A stretch of DNA of 64,000 bases from Gonocerus acuteangulatus (lineage: Eukaryota > Arthropoda > Insecta > Hemiptera > Coreidae). The position numbers were made by a program, and so were the translations under genes. A model generated the notes under the pieces. The model was not told where the DNA came from. It worked only from the letters and a program-made list of their open reading frames with translations, and searched no databases. Of the stretch, positions 12,201 to 20,570 are shown piece by piece. The number at the start of each line of letters is the position of its first letter. Within the stretch, counting starts at the first letter, position 1. The stretch covers positions 83,270,923 to 83,334,922 of the forward strand of contig OX328124.1 in the NCBI GenBank assembly GCA_946811695.1, read 5' to 3'.

Positions 12201-15172
12201 AATGATGTAAATTAATTAGGCTGCCTATGAAGAATAGAACACTTTTTTTTTTTTAAATATGAACCTATCAGCAGTTTTTTTGGTTTTACCATTTTGATTC
12301 CTATGCAATTCTCAATAACAATCACTAAATGAAATATATTATTGATTTTTAAAACACAAAATACAGGAATACAAAAAATTGACCTTCAAATAATTGGTCA
12401 ACAAGTCAAAAACCAAATTAGGCAGTAAATCAAGTGTCTTCTAAGAGGAAGGAAATTCAGAAATAATGTTAGCAATTCTACTTGTTGAATATGCAAAGGC
12501 TGCAAAAATAGGTGCCAACAGTTGGCTCAAAGGTTACAAAACACAGCTCAAAGTATTAAACAATAGAAGATAAGATACCATTCAAGTTAAGTTAATGACA
12601 CTACAAATATTTATGATAATAACTTGTCAACACTTAATTTCTCTGACAAAATATTTTCTCAGAATGAAGGAAAACACCAAATTATTACAGTCACATCTAG
12701 ACAGAGCAGCGTAATTCAATATTTCCAAATATAACCATTTATGAAGAATAAATAAGCATATTAGAAATCCAAATGTAAATGCTATAAAACACAAGATCAA
12801 ATGATTGAACATTATAAAATAAATAATGTTAAACAGACAACTGAAGACTAACTAAATTAACTGAATTATTTACAATTTTTGGAGTTGGAAAATTTATGTA
12901 ATTTTTTTTATCATGTTGAATTTGTTGTTTTGAGGTCATGTTCTTCCTTTTAAGTAAATTACAACTTGTAATATGTTGTCCTACGATTTTCTTTTCTTTT
13001 CTTTTAAGTATCATTGTCTTCAAAAATAAAATAAAAGTTTTGTGACAAAAAAAAATTCCAAAGATGTTTTAAGGAAGGGATTGTCGGGGTTCGGTCACTG
13101 CTACTTAATAAAACTACATTTTATCATAAAAATGGTTTTATTGTGCCGACGTTTCGGCTTGAACTTCAAGCCTTCATCAGGGCTGTAAAAACCAAGTAGG
13201 ACGGATGTAATACAGAAATATACACATATATATCTATATATGCCTACATACATAAATACACATACATATATACATACATACATATATGGACAAAGACAAA
13301 AACATAAAATACTAGAACATAATATATAGAAGAACAATGTGCTCTAGAAGTGTTTGGATTATTAGGAAAACAGATATAAGAATAACAGATTACATATTAG
13401 ATTAGATATAAGAATAACAATATGGGCTTACCGATGGGAAGATAGAGAACTATTCCTCACAAATGCGGGATCATTTCTGACAGTTAATACAGGGAAACAT
13501 AGGAAGAAAGGAGTTGGTGAGGGGGGGGGGGGTTCTGGACCACCCAATGGACAGAGAACATAGAAGATGAAAGAAAGAGCGGCGAAGTACAGTAAGGTAC
13601 CACCCTCGAACCACACACCAAGCTATCTCGATCTTCCTATCTTGAATCCCTATCCCTCTGCTGCAAATCCAGATACCTCCTATTCCAAGATAAATTCTTC
13701 AACCAGATCTCTGGCCTCGCCATGGGTAACTGCCTCGCTCCTGACCTTTCAAATATTACCCTTAATGACCTTGACCAAATCCTCCTCATGTTCCCCGATG
13801 ATATTATTTTCCTTAAAAAATATGTTGACGACCTCTTCCTCATAATTAATCCTGATAAGATTCCAGAAATTCTAACAGCCTTTAACTCCTACCACCCACG
13901 GTTAATATTCACCATCGAGACCGAAACTAACAACTCCCTTCCTTTCCTTGACATACTCCTCATAAGAAATACAGACGGCTCTATATCCACTGATTGGTAT
14001 ACCAAACCCACTTACTCGGGACGACTTCTCCATTACCTTTCCTCACACCCCAAACACCAAATCCTCAATACTGCCAGCAACCTAATAAATCGAGCCCTCT
14101 CCCTATCCGACACCAAATTTCACCCTGCCAACAAATCCCGACTCCTCGATATTCTTACTACCAATGGATTTCCTACCAACATTATCACCTGTCTCATAAA
14201 TTCTTTTAATAACCCTAAACCCATCCCCACTACCCAAGACAATATGGTCCCTCAATTCAGAGGCCTCCCATACATCCCAAACCTCACAGAAAAAATCCAA
14301 AAATCCCTACGCGATACATTCCCCACTCTAAAACTAGGACTATCGACACAGAACAAACTGAAAAACTTAAATACGACTCTAAAAGACCCTATCCCACAAA
14401 AATACAGGACCAATGTAGTCCCCTGCATCACACCCAACTGCAATAGTACGTACATTGGACAGACTAAAAACCCAGTAAGAAACCGTATCAGCAACCACAA
14501 AAACGATGTACGGAATAAAGATATAAGGACAGCTTTAACTAGACATGCCATCACAGACGGACATGACTTTGGTTTTGACCAATACTCCATCCTTTGCACT
14601 GAATCCAACGAAGACAAACGCCTCCTTTCCGAATCAATTTTTATCCACCTAGAAAATAACCCAGTTAATGACAAAATTGACAAAGAAGTCATCTCCTCTA
14701 CCTACTCCAACATCTTCCATTTATTAAAAACTCCATCCTAATCCCCTATACCGCCTGCAATATAGCCCTTTATACCTGCCTCCCTTTCCATTAACACAAC
14801 ATTTTATCACTTTATGACACCTTACTGTACTTCGCCACTCTTTCTTTCATCTTCTATGTTCTCTGTCGATTGGGTGGTCCAGAACCCCCCCACCCTCACC
14901 AACTCCTTTCTTCCTATTTTTCCCTGTATTAACTGTCAGAAATGATCCCGCATTTGTGAGGAATAGTTCTCTATCTTCCCATCGGTAAGCCCATATTGTT
15001 ATTCTTATATCTAATCTAGTATGTAATCTGTTATTCTTATATCTGTTTTCCTAATAATCCAAACACTTCTAGAGCACATTGTTCTTCTATATATTATGTT
15101 CTAGTATTTTATGTTTTTGTCTTTGTCCATATATGTATGTATGTATATATGTATGTGTATTTATGTATGTAG

Positions 15173-15218
<46 letters not shown>

Positions 15219-18200
15219 ATATTTCAGTATTACATCCGTCCTACTTGTTTTTTACAGCCCTGATGAAGGCTTGAAGTTCAAGCCGAAACGTCGGCAAAAT
15301 AAAACCATTTTTATGATAAAATGTAGTTTTATTAAGTAGCAGTGACCGAACCCCGACAATCCCTACCTTGCATCATCTACGGTCAACGATCTCCTCTCAA
15401 CAAAGATGTTTTATTTTAAGCGGAACATTTTTAGGGACAGCCCCATTTTCAATGCCCATGCAAAGTTTTTTATTCAGGCGAACCCTGCTCCTAAACTCCT
15501 AGATCCTCTAGGGGTTTAGGAGCAAGGGTTTAGGGGTTTCTTTGATCCTTTGGGATAATTTTTTTCATCCCTATGAACATCAATTTCCACCATCCAGCAA
15601 TTCCTTCAATAAATATTTTGCCTTACATTGCATAGGATCCACCTACTTATCTTTTAATAAAATATTGTTTAACAAGGAGCTTAAAAACATTATTTTTTTT
15701 GTAATAAATCATATTGAGTTTAACTGCAACTTTTTTTTCAAAGGTGTTGTCAAAATTAAATAAAAAATTTAATGAGTAACAAGAATATTGCACTTAGTAA
15801 TATTAAATATATACGTAAACAAAACATTGTATTAATGAGTGGAAGCTTTTGGGGGTGGACCTTCATCTTCTCTGAAGAGATAGCCTTAGTTACACGAGAG
15901 TTCTTGGATGGCTCTTAATTCTTCTTGATAGTTGGAAACAAAGGCAGAGATCTAGTTCTACTGTTAATATAATGGTTAGTTTATACCACATGTGGCCTAA
16001 ACCGGTCTGCTGTAAGATTTGATCTGTCAATCTATCCCAATGACTCAATAAACTCTTATTTAATTTGGAAAAAAAAAGTTTTTTAGTTATTTAGCTGAGG
16101 TTTGAAGTTTTAATTCAACCTTCAAATTTGGTCCCCGCCCTATGGCATCCCCAACAGGAATAAACTAAGTAACAATGGTTATTTTCATAAAACATAATTG
16201 TTAATTTTATTGATCACATACACTTATAGAATAAATGAGGCAATGTAATACAAAAATGACAACATTACCAAACCAGCCAAACTCGGTCCCTATAATAATT
16301 TAAATCTTTGCCCAAGATAATACTGATAAAAAACTAAAATTGTTCAATAGTAAGACAACTTCAGCTGAATTATGTTATCTTATATTTACATTTAAGTACC
16401 AGAGGAGAGTAATAGCACAGAGCAATAATCTGGAAGTGGAGGTTAAAGGCATAATGGTTGCAGGAAACAGATGTTTCTATGCCCTGCAAAAAGCTCTCCG
16501 ATGCAAAAGTCTCTCCACGAAAGCAAAGATTTTACTACATAAAACTGTAATAAGACCAGTTGTTGTATACGGTAACGAAACATGGACTCTGACCAAAGAA
16601 ATGAGGAGAATCCTACAGGTCTGGGAAAGAAGAGTTTTAAGAAAGATTTTTGGAGCCGTAAGGGTGCGTTTACACTAGGATAGTTATTGCAGGACATTTA
16701 TATCAGAGAGAAATTCTGACTAATGTAAACCATATAGAATTTATGTCAGACATAAATTTTACATGATTTTCATTAGTCGCAATTTCTCTCTGATATAAAT
16801 ATCCTGCAATAACTATCACGTGTAAACCCACCCTAAGAGAGCAGAACAGGTGGAGGGTCAGAATCAATGCCGAACTAACAGAATTGTATCGCGAGCCTGA
16901 CTTCCTCTGTCATCAAGAAAGGTAGACTACAGTGGTTAGGGCACGTGGCAAGAATGGAACCCTGTAGGCTACCTAAAATGATGCTGTATGGTGCACCTGG
17001 GGGCAAAAGAAAGAGTGGGAGACCAAGACAGAGGTTGCTTGACGACCTGGAGGAGGACTATCGGACGCTAGGGATCCGAAATTGGAGGAACCTAGCAGCA
17101 AACTGCATGGAATGGAGCAGGATGGTGGCAGAGGCTCATCAGGTCCTACAAGGTCTGTAGCACCCAACAGTGAGTGAGTAAGTGAGTGCATTTACCAGAA
17201 AGGGTAATACTCAGCGATTAATTAGTGACCAAACTCGGATTTTTATGAAACTTCAAATATTGTGTAATGATATTTTACATTACATATTTAAAAGTTTTAA
17301 ATTCGAATAACCGTTAAAGGTAAGAAAGGCGGGTAAAGACGAATACAAGGTTTGCGGAAAATAAAAAACAAATAAATTTTTCTTATATTAACTTTCATCA
17401 AAAATTAAAAGTTTTAAATTAAAAAACTAACACAGAAAATTCGGAAAATCCAAAAAAGCTCATTGATATGTTGGATTCGTTGCTGGGATAAGCAAATATT
17501 ATTTGTTATATTTGTCTAGCAGTCGATACAGGTAGCATTGGAGACCGGTATGATGCTCCCACCAAGAAACAACGCCATTCCTGATGCAGCTCTAGTAGAG
17601 GCTGTTACAAGCCAGTCTGTGAAAAGGTGGCTCCAGTCTCATATATCAGTCCATTGAAAGCAGTTCAGTTTGTAATGGAAGAAATAGTCACATACATGTC
17701 AGTCTATTAAAAGCAGTTCAGTTTACAAGAAGATACAATCTCATAAGTGCAGTTCAGTGAAAAGAAGATACAGTTGTAAAGAAGATCCGGTCCTATACAG
17801 TTAATACCGAGCTGGCTTTATATCAGGTAATACTTGTTTATCTATGCCTGGATATAACTTATCTATGAGTTTTTCTTTTGTTTTGGTTTTTTATTATTTA
17901 AAATTATCTTTGTATTACTTTACTGGACTCGAACCCTACCCCTGAGAATAAGAGTTATTTAAATATTTTACCTTTTTGTCGACCCAACGTGGCGCAATTC
18001 TCTAATTAAAAATATTTTAAATAATTATTTTATTTTAATTATAACATTTTGGCACATCAACGTGTGGCTATTATAAATTATTTTTATTTTTTATATTATA
18101 ACAATTGTTTCATTACAACCTACAGAGGAATAAAACCAAAAGTCGCTAAGCTCTTAAACTGTATTTTTCTAAAGTTGGAAATGTAGAATTTACGTAGCTC

Positions 18201-20277
18201 TAAAATGGCCTTGATTGATCGAAAATCATATTTAAATGTTGATTGCCTTATTTTTCAGATTGGAAAGTTCCCTCCCTTACTATAAGGCATCCTGTCTGTA
18301 AGGACAGAGGTGAAGAAGACTATGAGCATTTGTTTTAGCTAAGAACGTTTAAGTTTAAAAGAATTACAATATTTCATATATTATAACAAGTTATAATGTC
18401 TTTTTTTAATGAAAATTTACTTAATTGTAGTTGATACCTGTTGTCTCATAACAATTACATGTGCAAAATAAATACTGATAAAGTACTTTGCGGCTTTTTT
18501 AAAAAGTTTTTATTCCTATTTAGGTTGTCATTAAGCAGTATGTGAAGTTTCACGAAAATCCGAGTTAGAGCAGTAAATGCTCAGAATTACCATAGAAAGC
18601 TCCCCATGCAGCATTCAATCACCCCGCATCCCAAAAAAATGCTTTAAGGTTTTGGAACTCTTTCGGAATTGAAAATAAATACTGAGAAAAGTGTAAACAA
18701 AATCAGTTTATAAACAAAATAACAAAGTTTACTCTTTCCCCTGCATTGGCCCTTCTGAGTACCACCAAAACAATCTAGGTAAAATATGTGAAATATTGTA
18801 CAATAGCAGGAAGCAAGCACGTAAATTGAGAACTAAATTTCAAAAATTTGTGAGACAAGTGTGTATCTGGAGAAACATTATTCAGACAAGCAAACTTTTA
18901 ACTAAAAGACAGAATTAATGTGAATATCTGACGTAACCATCTTTCATGTAAGTATAGGTTATAATTTGGGAAACAAAAAACAAATAATAAGAGGTAACTA
19001 ATTTTGAACTTGTATTAGGACAAATAATTGTGTAGCATCTTTAAAAAAAAGGCTATCATTTAGATTTTATTTTTAAGAGAAGAAATCCCAGGGATTAATA
19101 AGACAACCCATTCACTTGTTGATGAGTTTTGAAGTACTGTATTTCAGGCATTTAATTAAGGAGTAAGGACACTTCATAAAACAATTACTAAAGTAAATAT
19201 ATTTATTTTTATTTTAGAGTGCTCTTTTTTGTAAAAAGGAGAAAATTATAAGTCTTCAATCATACATACTATAAGTATGATTAGATTATTTAATTAAAAA
19301 AGATTAACTCCTCCAGGAAACATTAATTTTTTCGTTAAGGGAACGAAAATAGTCCAAACAAAATATACTAACTGTTGATAACTGAACAGGTCTAAAGCAG
19401 ATACTTCATCAATAAGCTAAAAAATATGATAACTTGACCTTGATCTAAAGCTGTTAAGAGTGCCTGAGAGCAAACAAAAAAGTTAGGAGGGAGATGAATA
19501 TACTGCATTTTTGGAGTTCTAAACGATTAATTTTTAAGAATATTTGTTCTGAATATAAATGATTGCAAAAAGTTATGGGGTTCTTAGGTAACTCATTTGT
19601 TAATACAGAAAATCATTACCTAACATTAATATTTGTCGTTAAGTGTGCAAACTCAGTGGGCAAAGACAAATCAAAAACTTGCACAACAAACTTTTCGACA
19701 AATTATAAACATGATAAGGAAAAGTCTTTAATAAAACACAGCATGAAGTTTTAATGTAAATGAAATACAAATATAAGGCAATCCGAGCAAACCAAGGAAT
19801 ATAAAAGACAACTTGTACTTTTTAAAAAAAGCTTGCCTCCTCTTTAATCTTACTTCGATGTGAAAAGTAGTAATTTTTATATTTATTTTTTATAAAGAAT
19901 TATCAATAATGACAAATCACAATTAAAGGTTATTTTGAAACAACCTATGAGTTGTAGTTTCAAAACAACCTGGGGATTAAGTCATTTAAATTGTATAAAA
20001 AAGGTTGACCTATTTCCCAATGAAAAAACAAAGAAGCATTGATAAAAATGTTGAGGAGCAAAACAAAGATAAACTCACCAAATTCCCATGGATTGACAGG
20101 TTCCAGGTAACCCGTGACTATTTGGTTCTCATTCTCGGGGAAAGAGACACTCCTGTTCGTAAGTGTTCTTTTAGGTGATTTATTACTGTCCCGAAGACAA
20201 CTGGACAGGGTATTTTTTACCAAGGTCGGTTCTCTCACATCTTTTCTGCAGTCAGAAGTTGGTTCAGGATTTGCCAT
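1..20277 (-). CDS. PPP1R37: PPP1R37 gene, 5' five coding exons (protein phosphatase 1 regulatory subunit 37), partial
   Basis: Seen: five exons on the minus strand (20079-20277, 10714-10811, 3429-3584, 353-472, 1-153) join in phase (1,0,0,0) at GT-AG sites to give about 242 residues with no stop; the gene leaves the window at position 1. The N-terminus has R-S-V-S-F (residues 42-46), which fits the RVxF docking motif for the PP1 catalytic subunit, followed by YLEPVNPW. The later exons carry leucine-rich-repeat sequence (GSCEALEEVLKRLQF, FDMIEYYEAA, IGVRGWQAA). Known: PPP1R37 is a cytoplasmic LRR protein that binds and inhibits PP1. The order of the RVSF motif, the EP-x-PW segment, the short linker and the LRRs matches that family. 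Inference: this is the orthologue. Introns of 7.1 and 9.3 kb are filled with transposons. The identification is firm; exact borders rest on splice consensus and phase. Confidence 0.9.
353..472 (-). CDS. PPP1R37: PPP1R37 coding exon 4 (LRR)
   Basis: The acceptor is TTCTAG and the donor GTAACT. It encodes 40 residues, including AIFDMIEYYEAACKLNVS and GVRGWQAASRML, in phase 0 with both neighbours. The ribonuclease-inhibitor-like LRR continues. Confidence 0.9.
473..2139. other. PPP1R37 intron between exons 4 and 3, first part
   Basis: AT-rich intron with homopolymer runs. The short reading frames on the minus strand at 1588-2002 lack any recognisable domain. A (TA)n tract closes the stretch at 2086-2135. 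Nothing else is seen. Confidence 0.6.
2086..2135. repeat. (TA)n microsatellite
   Basis: About 50 bases of TA repeats preceded by TATATC units. It directly adjoins the left side of a dispersed repeat copy (2140-2431). Confidence 0.9.
2140..2431 (+). mobile_element. Dispersed repeat family H, copy 1 (non-autonomous, possibly Helitron-like)
   Basis: The core TTTGTTCCTTATACAAATCC, a GACCAAACTTGG block, a GATCCGGG block, ACTCACAGTTC and the end GGTAACAGCCAGT are shared in order with 5290-5560, so this is a repeat family. It has no coding capacity. The right end resembles GGTAACAGC-type Helitron tails, but the CTRR end is not exact, so the class is a guess. Confidence 0.6.
2432..3428. other. PPP1R37 intron sequence, no feature seen
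   Basis: AT-rich intron with A-runs near 2487-2510. No repeats shared with the rest of the window and no coding signal apart from the exon that follows. Confidence 0.6.
3429..3584 (-). CDS. PPP1R37: PPP1R37 coding exon 3 (start of LRR domain)
   Basis: The acceptor is TTTTAG and the donor GTAATT. It has 156 bases, 52 residues, in phase. It encodes FDCLNLNG, SCEALEEVLKRLQF and INLEDTGLNDE, the first leucine-rich repeats and the most strongly family-like stretch of the protein. Confidence 0.9.
3585..4346. other. PPP1R37 intron sequence with TA/CA microsatellite
   Basis: Plain AT-rich intron. A (TA)n tract from about 4108 to 4178 runs into a (CA)n tract to 4194. Short minus-strand frames here show no domain. 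Confidence 0.6.
4108..4194. repeat. (TA)n(CA)n compound microsatellite
   Basis: About 70 bases of TA followed by about 16 bases of CA, uninterrupted. Confidence 0.95.
4347..4560 (+). mobile_element. tRNA-derived SINE, full length, with 11-bp target duplications
   Basis: The head looks like a class II tRNA (Ser/Leu type): CCGGTAGCCATGAGGGTTAA around the A box and GGGTTCGATTCCC as the B box. A tRNA-unrelated body and an AAATAAATAAATA tail follow. It is flanked by AACTGTTACAG at 4336-4346 and 4561-4571, a clean target-site duplication, so the 214-bp length is well fixed. A second copy in opposite orientation is at 48365-48574, and 3' fragments are at 22058 and 31569. The B box implies pol III transcription; mobilisation by a LINE partner is known for SINEs. 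Confidence 0.88.
4675..5745. mobile_element. hAT-type non-autonomous transposon with 8-bp target duplication
   Basis: The ends TAGAGCTCGGAAGTTAGGCA (left) and its inverse with one change (right, ending GGGCTCTA) form terminal inverted repeats. The flanks CTAATAAT at 4667-4674 and 5746-5753 are identical 8-bp duplications, the length typical of hAT insertions. No transposase is recognised inside. The interior has repeated GCC-TTTTT pieces near both ends and carries a copy of repeat family H (5290-5560), so the hAT is older than that insertion or captured it. Confidence 0.85.
5290..5560 (+). mobile_element. Dispersed repeat family H, copy 2, nested in hAT element
   Basis: It shares the ordered blocks GTTTGTTCCTTATACAAATC, GACCAAACTTGG, TTGATCCGGG, GACTCACAGTTC and CGGGTAACAGCCAGT with 2140-2431. 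It lacks protein-coding capacity. Confidence 0.65.
5940..6027 (-). repeat. Possible Penelope-like tail remnant with decayed hammerhead motif
   Basis: On the minus strand AATGGCTTATAGCCGAAACG reproduces the stem II hairpin plus GAAACG half of the Penelope-type hammerhead seen intact at 15257-15295. The CTGATGA half is not recognisable. It may be a divergent or degraded copy; a chance match is possible. Confidence 0.35.
6223..6440 (+). repeat. (TA)n plus dispersed repeat family I, copy 1
   Basis: About 50 bases of TA are followed by a segment with GGTCATTTTCGGTGTCTAC, TCATGAGTGCAACCTCAATA and TTTCCTTCGGAGGAAAG. The inverse of this segment, also ending in a TA tract, is at 63868-64000. No function is recognised. 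Confidence 0.7.
7182..8880 (-). pseudogene. Non-LTR retrotransposon (LINE) reverse transcriptase, 5' truncated, one frameshift
   Basis: Minus-strand reading frame open from about 8880 (KLFTSILGERI) through AFDTIDHNLLW, GVLQGESLSPSLFTLFLSD and the catalytic FADD (113 residues after the GTG at 8725), then the thumb region, to a stop at 7409. After a frameshift near 7436 the frame resumes with CTICNVRKPETLDHFLLEC, the C-terminal CCHC-type zinc knuckle of LINE proteins, and stops at 7182. The endonuclease and first RT motifs are missing. It would reverse-transcribe LINE RNA at the target site in an intact element; this copy is dead. The clade was not assigned. Confidence 0.88.
9198..9461 (-). pseudogene. 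Integrase C-terminal fragment of the deleted Gypsy element
   Basis: It encodes KILNKTALYSYDGRIKKKHADQLR, shown here as LYSYDGRIKKKHADQLR, the end of the integrase chromodomain-like tail of Gypsy pol proteins (usually ...VRRHVDQLR). It ends in a Gly run produced by the polypurine tract next to the 3' LTR. Confidence 0.65.
9451..9705 (-). pseudogene. gag fragment of the deleted Gypsy element
   Basis: It encodes EELKYWLQRSVRTSGITDD and RVILLSHMGSEPFKVLVDHF, matching the pattern of Gypsy gag N-terminal regions (helical stretch, ILLSHMG, then FYPED). It follows the putative primer-binding site and overlaps the integrase remnant in another frame. Confidence 0.6.
10714..10811 (-). CDS. PPP1R37: PPP1R37 coding exon 2
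   Basis: The acceptor is a long pyrimidine tract ending in CAG (10814-10812) and the donor is GTAAGT (10713-10708). With one base carried over from exon 1 it encodes AESTNKETVLVNYTKSCEKH and on to VIDQLD, the short helical linker between the PP1-binding tail and the LRR domain. It ends in phase 0. Confidence 0.85.
10812..13071. other. PPP1R37 intron 1, right part
   Basis: AT-rich intron with A-runs at 11430-11480. It contains one dispersed repeat of family B (12030-12190). Minus-strand frames at 11495-13023 lack domains. Nothing else is seen before the Penelope element. Confidence 0.6.
12030..12190 (+). repeat. Dispersed repeat family B, copy 1
   Basis: The blocks AGCAGATTTTGCAGGTTCA, AAATTTTATCAAAATCAG and GAGAGAGTGAGAGGACAAAC match, with divergence, the copies at 44540-44690, 48950-49080 (inverse) and 62690-62840. 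Confidence 0.55.
13145..13183 (-). ncRNA. Type I hammerhead ribozyme motif in left arm of Penelope element
   Basis: On the minus strand: stem I GCC, then CTGATGA, stem II GGCTTG/CAAGCC, GAAA, the self-complementary ACGT as minimal stem III, cleavage-site C, then GGC closing stem I. Core identical to the copy at 15257-15295. Confidence 0.8.
13605..14741 (+). CDS. Penelope-like reverse transcriptase (C-terminal part) fused to GIY-YIG endonuclease
   Basis: The frame is open from the left-arm junction; the first ATG is 13722 but the frame clearly starts upstream (FNQISGLAMGNCLAP spans it). RT motifs: LAMGNCLAP, the catalytic YVDD (residues 34-37 counted from 13722), then SLPFLDILLIRN and WYTKPTYSGRLLHYLSSHP, typical of Penelope RTs. 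C-terminus: C-x4-C finger (CITPNC, 235-240), YIGQTK (244-249), the catalytic-type Arg in PVRNRISNH (251-259) and Glu in LLSESIFIH (301-309), i.e. a GIY-YIG nuclease. The first half of the RT is missing. It would nick DNA and copy the element RNA. The 3' 379 codons have no stop, so decay is by truncation rather than mutation. Confidence 0.92.
   Translation, partial: LEPHTKLSRSSYLESLSLCCKSRYLLFQDKFFNQISGLAMGNCLAPDLSNITLNDLDQILLMFPDDIIFLKKYVDDLFLIINPDKIPEILTAFNSYHPRLIFTIETETNNSLPFLDILLIRNTDGSISTDWYTKPTYSGRLLHYLSSHPKHQILNTASNLINRALSLSDTKFHPANKSRLLDILTTNGFPTNIITCLINSFNNPKPIPTTQDNMVPQFRGLPYIPNLTEKIQKSLRDTFPTLKLGLSTQNKLKNLNTTLKDPIPQKYRTNVVPCITPNCNSTYIGQTKNPVRNRISNHKNDVRNKDIRTALTRHAITDGHDFGFDQYSILCTESNEDKRLLSESIFIHLENNPVNDKIDKEVISSTYSNIFHLLKTPS
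15177..15212. repeat. (TA)n microsatellite inside Penelope right arm
   Basis: About 36 bases of TA; the matching place in the left arm (13201-13270) has a shorter, mixed TA/CA tract, so the tract expanded after the arms diverged. Confidence 0.85.
15257..15295 (+). ncRNA. Type I hammerhead ribozyme motif in right arm of Penelope element
   Basis: GCC (15257-15259) pairs with GGC (15293-15295) as stem I. CTGATGA is at 15260-15266, a 6-bp stem II at 15268-15284, GAAA at 15285-15288, and A-C-G-U forms the minimal stem III before the GUC cleavage triplet (predicted cut after 15292). A U-run before and an A-rich run after could extend stem I. One extra A (15267) separates the conserved core from stem II. 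Known: Penelope-like elements carry such minimal hammerheads, thought to work as dimers through the palindromic stem III. Activity of this copy is inferred only. Confidence 0.82.
15414..16393. other. PPP1R37 intron 1, between Penelope and LINE remnants
   Basis: AT-rich with no recognised element. It includes a short internal repeat of GGGTTTAGGAGCA-like pieces at 15490-15540. Frames such as 15542-15763 show no domain. Confidence 0.5.
16394..17160 (+). pseudogene. LINE (RTE-like) C-terminal reverse transcriptase fragment, split by a MITE
   Basis: It encodes AGNRCFYALQKALRCKSLS, KAKILLHKTVIRPVVVYGNE, TWTLTK and ERRVLRKIFGAV, is interrupted at 16662-16833 by a MITE, and resumes as REQNRWRVRINAELTELY, GRLQWLGHVARM, GKRKSGRPRQRLLDDLEED and NWRNLAANCMEWSRMV with a stop at 17160. 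This is the conserved tail of RTE/BovB-like LINE proteins. The part downstream of the MITE has a frameshift near 16905. Catalytic domains are absent. Confidence 0.85.
16662..16833. mobile_element. PIF/Harbinger-type MITE inserted in the LINE ORF, TAA duplication
   Basis: 172 bp, nearly fully palindromic. Ends GGGTGCGTTTACAC and GTGTAAACCCACCC, with a TAA duplication at 16659-16661 and 16834-16836. GG-start inverted repeats plus a TWA trinucleotide duplication are characteristic of PIF/Harbinger. Removing it and one TAA restores the LINE reading frame. Confidence 0.85.
17263..18103. mobile_element. Solo LTR of Gypsy-type element with ATTG duplication
   Basis: 841 bp starting TGTAATGATATTTTACATTA and ending ATATTATAACA. 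It is flanked by ATTG on both sides (17259-17262; 18104-18107). It aligns over its length with the LTR at 46707-47513 and its first 295 bases with 45016-45310. A single LTR with matching flanks indicates loss of the interior by LTR recombination. Two primer-binding-site-like strings (GACCCAACGTGGCGC, TTTTGGCACATCAACGTG) lie within it. Confidence 0.85.
18108..20078. other. PPP1R37 intron 1, proximal part, no feature seen
   Basis: AT-rich sequence of about 2 kb next to exon 1. No transposon termini or coding similarity were noticed; short frames such as 19563-19754 are featureless. Confidence 0.55.
20079..20277 (-). CDS. PPP1R37: PPP1R37 coding exon 1
   Basis: Starts at ATG 20277 and encodes 66 residues plus one base. 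It holds the PP1-docking RSVSFP motif and YLEPVNPWEF. The donor is GTGAGT at 20078-20073. The basic, Ser/Thr-rich stretch before the motif fits a disordered PP1-binding tail. Confidence 0.88.
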
Positions 20278-20570
20278 ATTGAAAAAACTTCATATTGGTT
20301 TTACATTTATGACCGAAATGAGATTAAGGAGCAATATTTTCTATGGGGAAGCCCCTCCAGCAAACCAACCCTAAAAAGCATTTCATAATTGGAACGACAC
20401 CGCGGTCTAAACGTGAACTTTCCACTTATCGGCCATGTTCTAATGTGAAACATCTGATCACCTCCCCCCTACCATTCCATCCAAAACACAACACAGCTGA
20501 TATATCTTATCAAGCTAAGTACCATTTCCCCCTCCACACTATTTAGACTTCAGTTTACATAAATATTCGA
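20278..20570 (-). promoter_or_regulatory. Presumed 5' flank of PPP1R37
   Basis: This region lies directly upstream of the PPP1R37 start codon on the minus strand and is less AT-rich than its surroundings (CTCCCCCCTACC, CACCGCGGTC). No TATA box or other element is identified with certainty; position is the only strong argument. Confidence 0.35.

Larger units (their letters stand above)
13072..15401 (+). mobile_element. Penelope-like retroelement with inverted arms, hammerheads and 12-bp target duplication
   Basis: A unit flanked by AAAGATGTTTTA at 13060-13071 and 15402-15413. The left arm (about 13077-13603) is the inverse of the 3' region (about 14819-15360), beginning with ATTGTCGGGGTTCGGTCAC. 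Between them lies a reverse transcriptase-GIY-YIG ORF on the plus strand. Each arm holds a hammerhead ribozyme core in opposite orientation. A 3' tail of about 40 bases after the inverted repeat occurs only on the right. Known: Penelope-like elements combine RT with a GIY-YIG endonuclease and often have inverted or direct pseudo-LTRs with hammerheads. The target duplication shows that arm, ORF and tail were inserted together as a 5'-truncated copy. Confidence 0.92.

Noticed and set aside
14252..14692. Minus-strand ORF of 146 codons
   Set aside because: Antisense of the Penelope RT/GIY-YIG frame, which has recognisable catalytic motifs.
15079..15339. ORF with MYVCIYVCVFMYV-type sequence
   Set aside because: Translation of the Penelope arm with its TA/TG microsatellite; the mirror ORF at 13101-13337 is the other arm.
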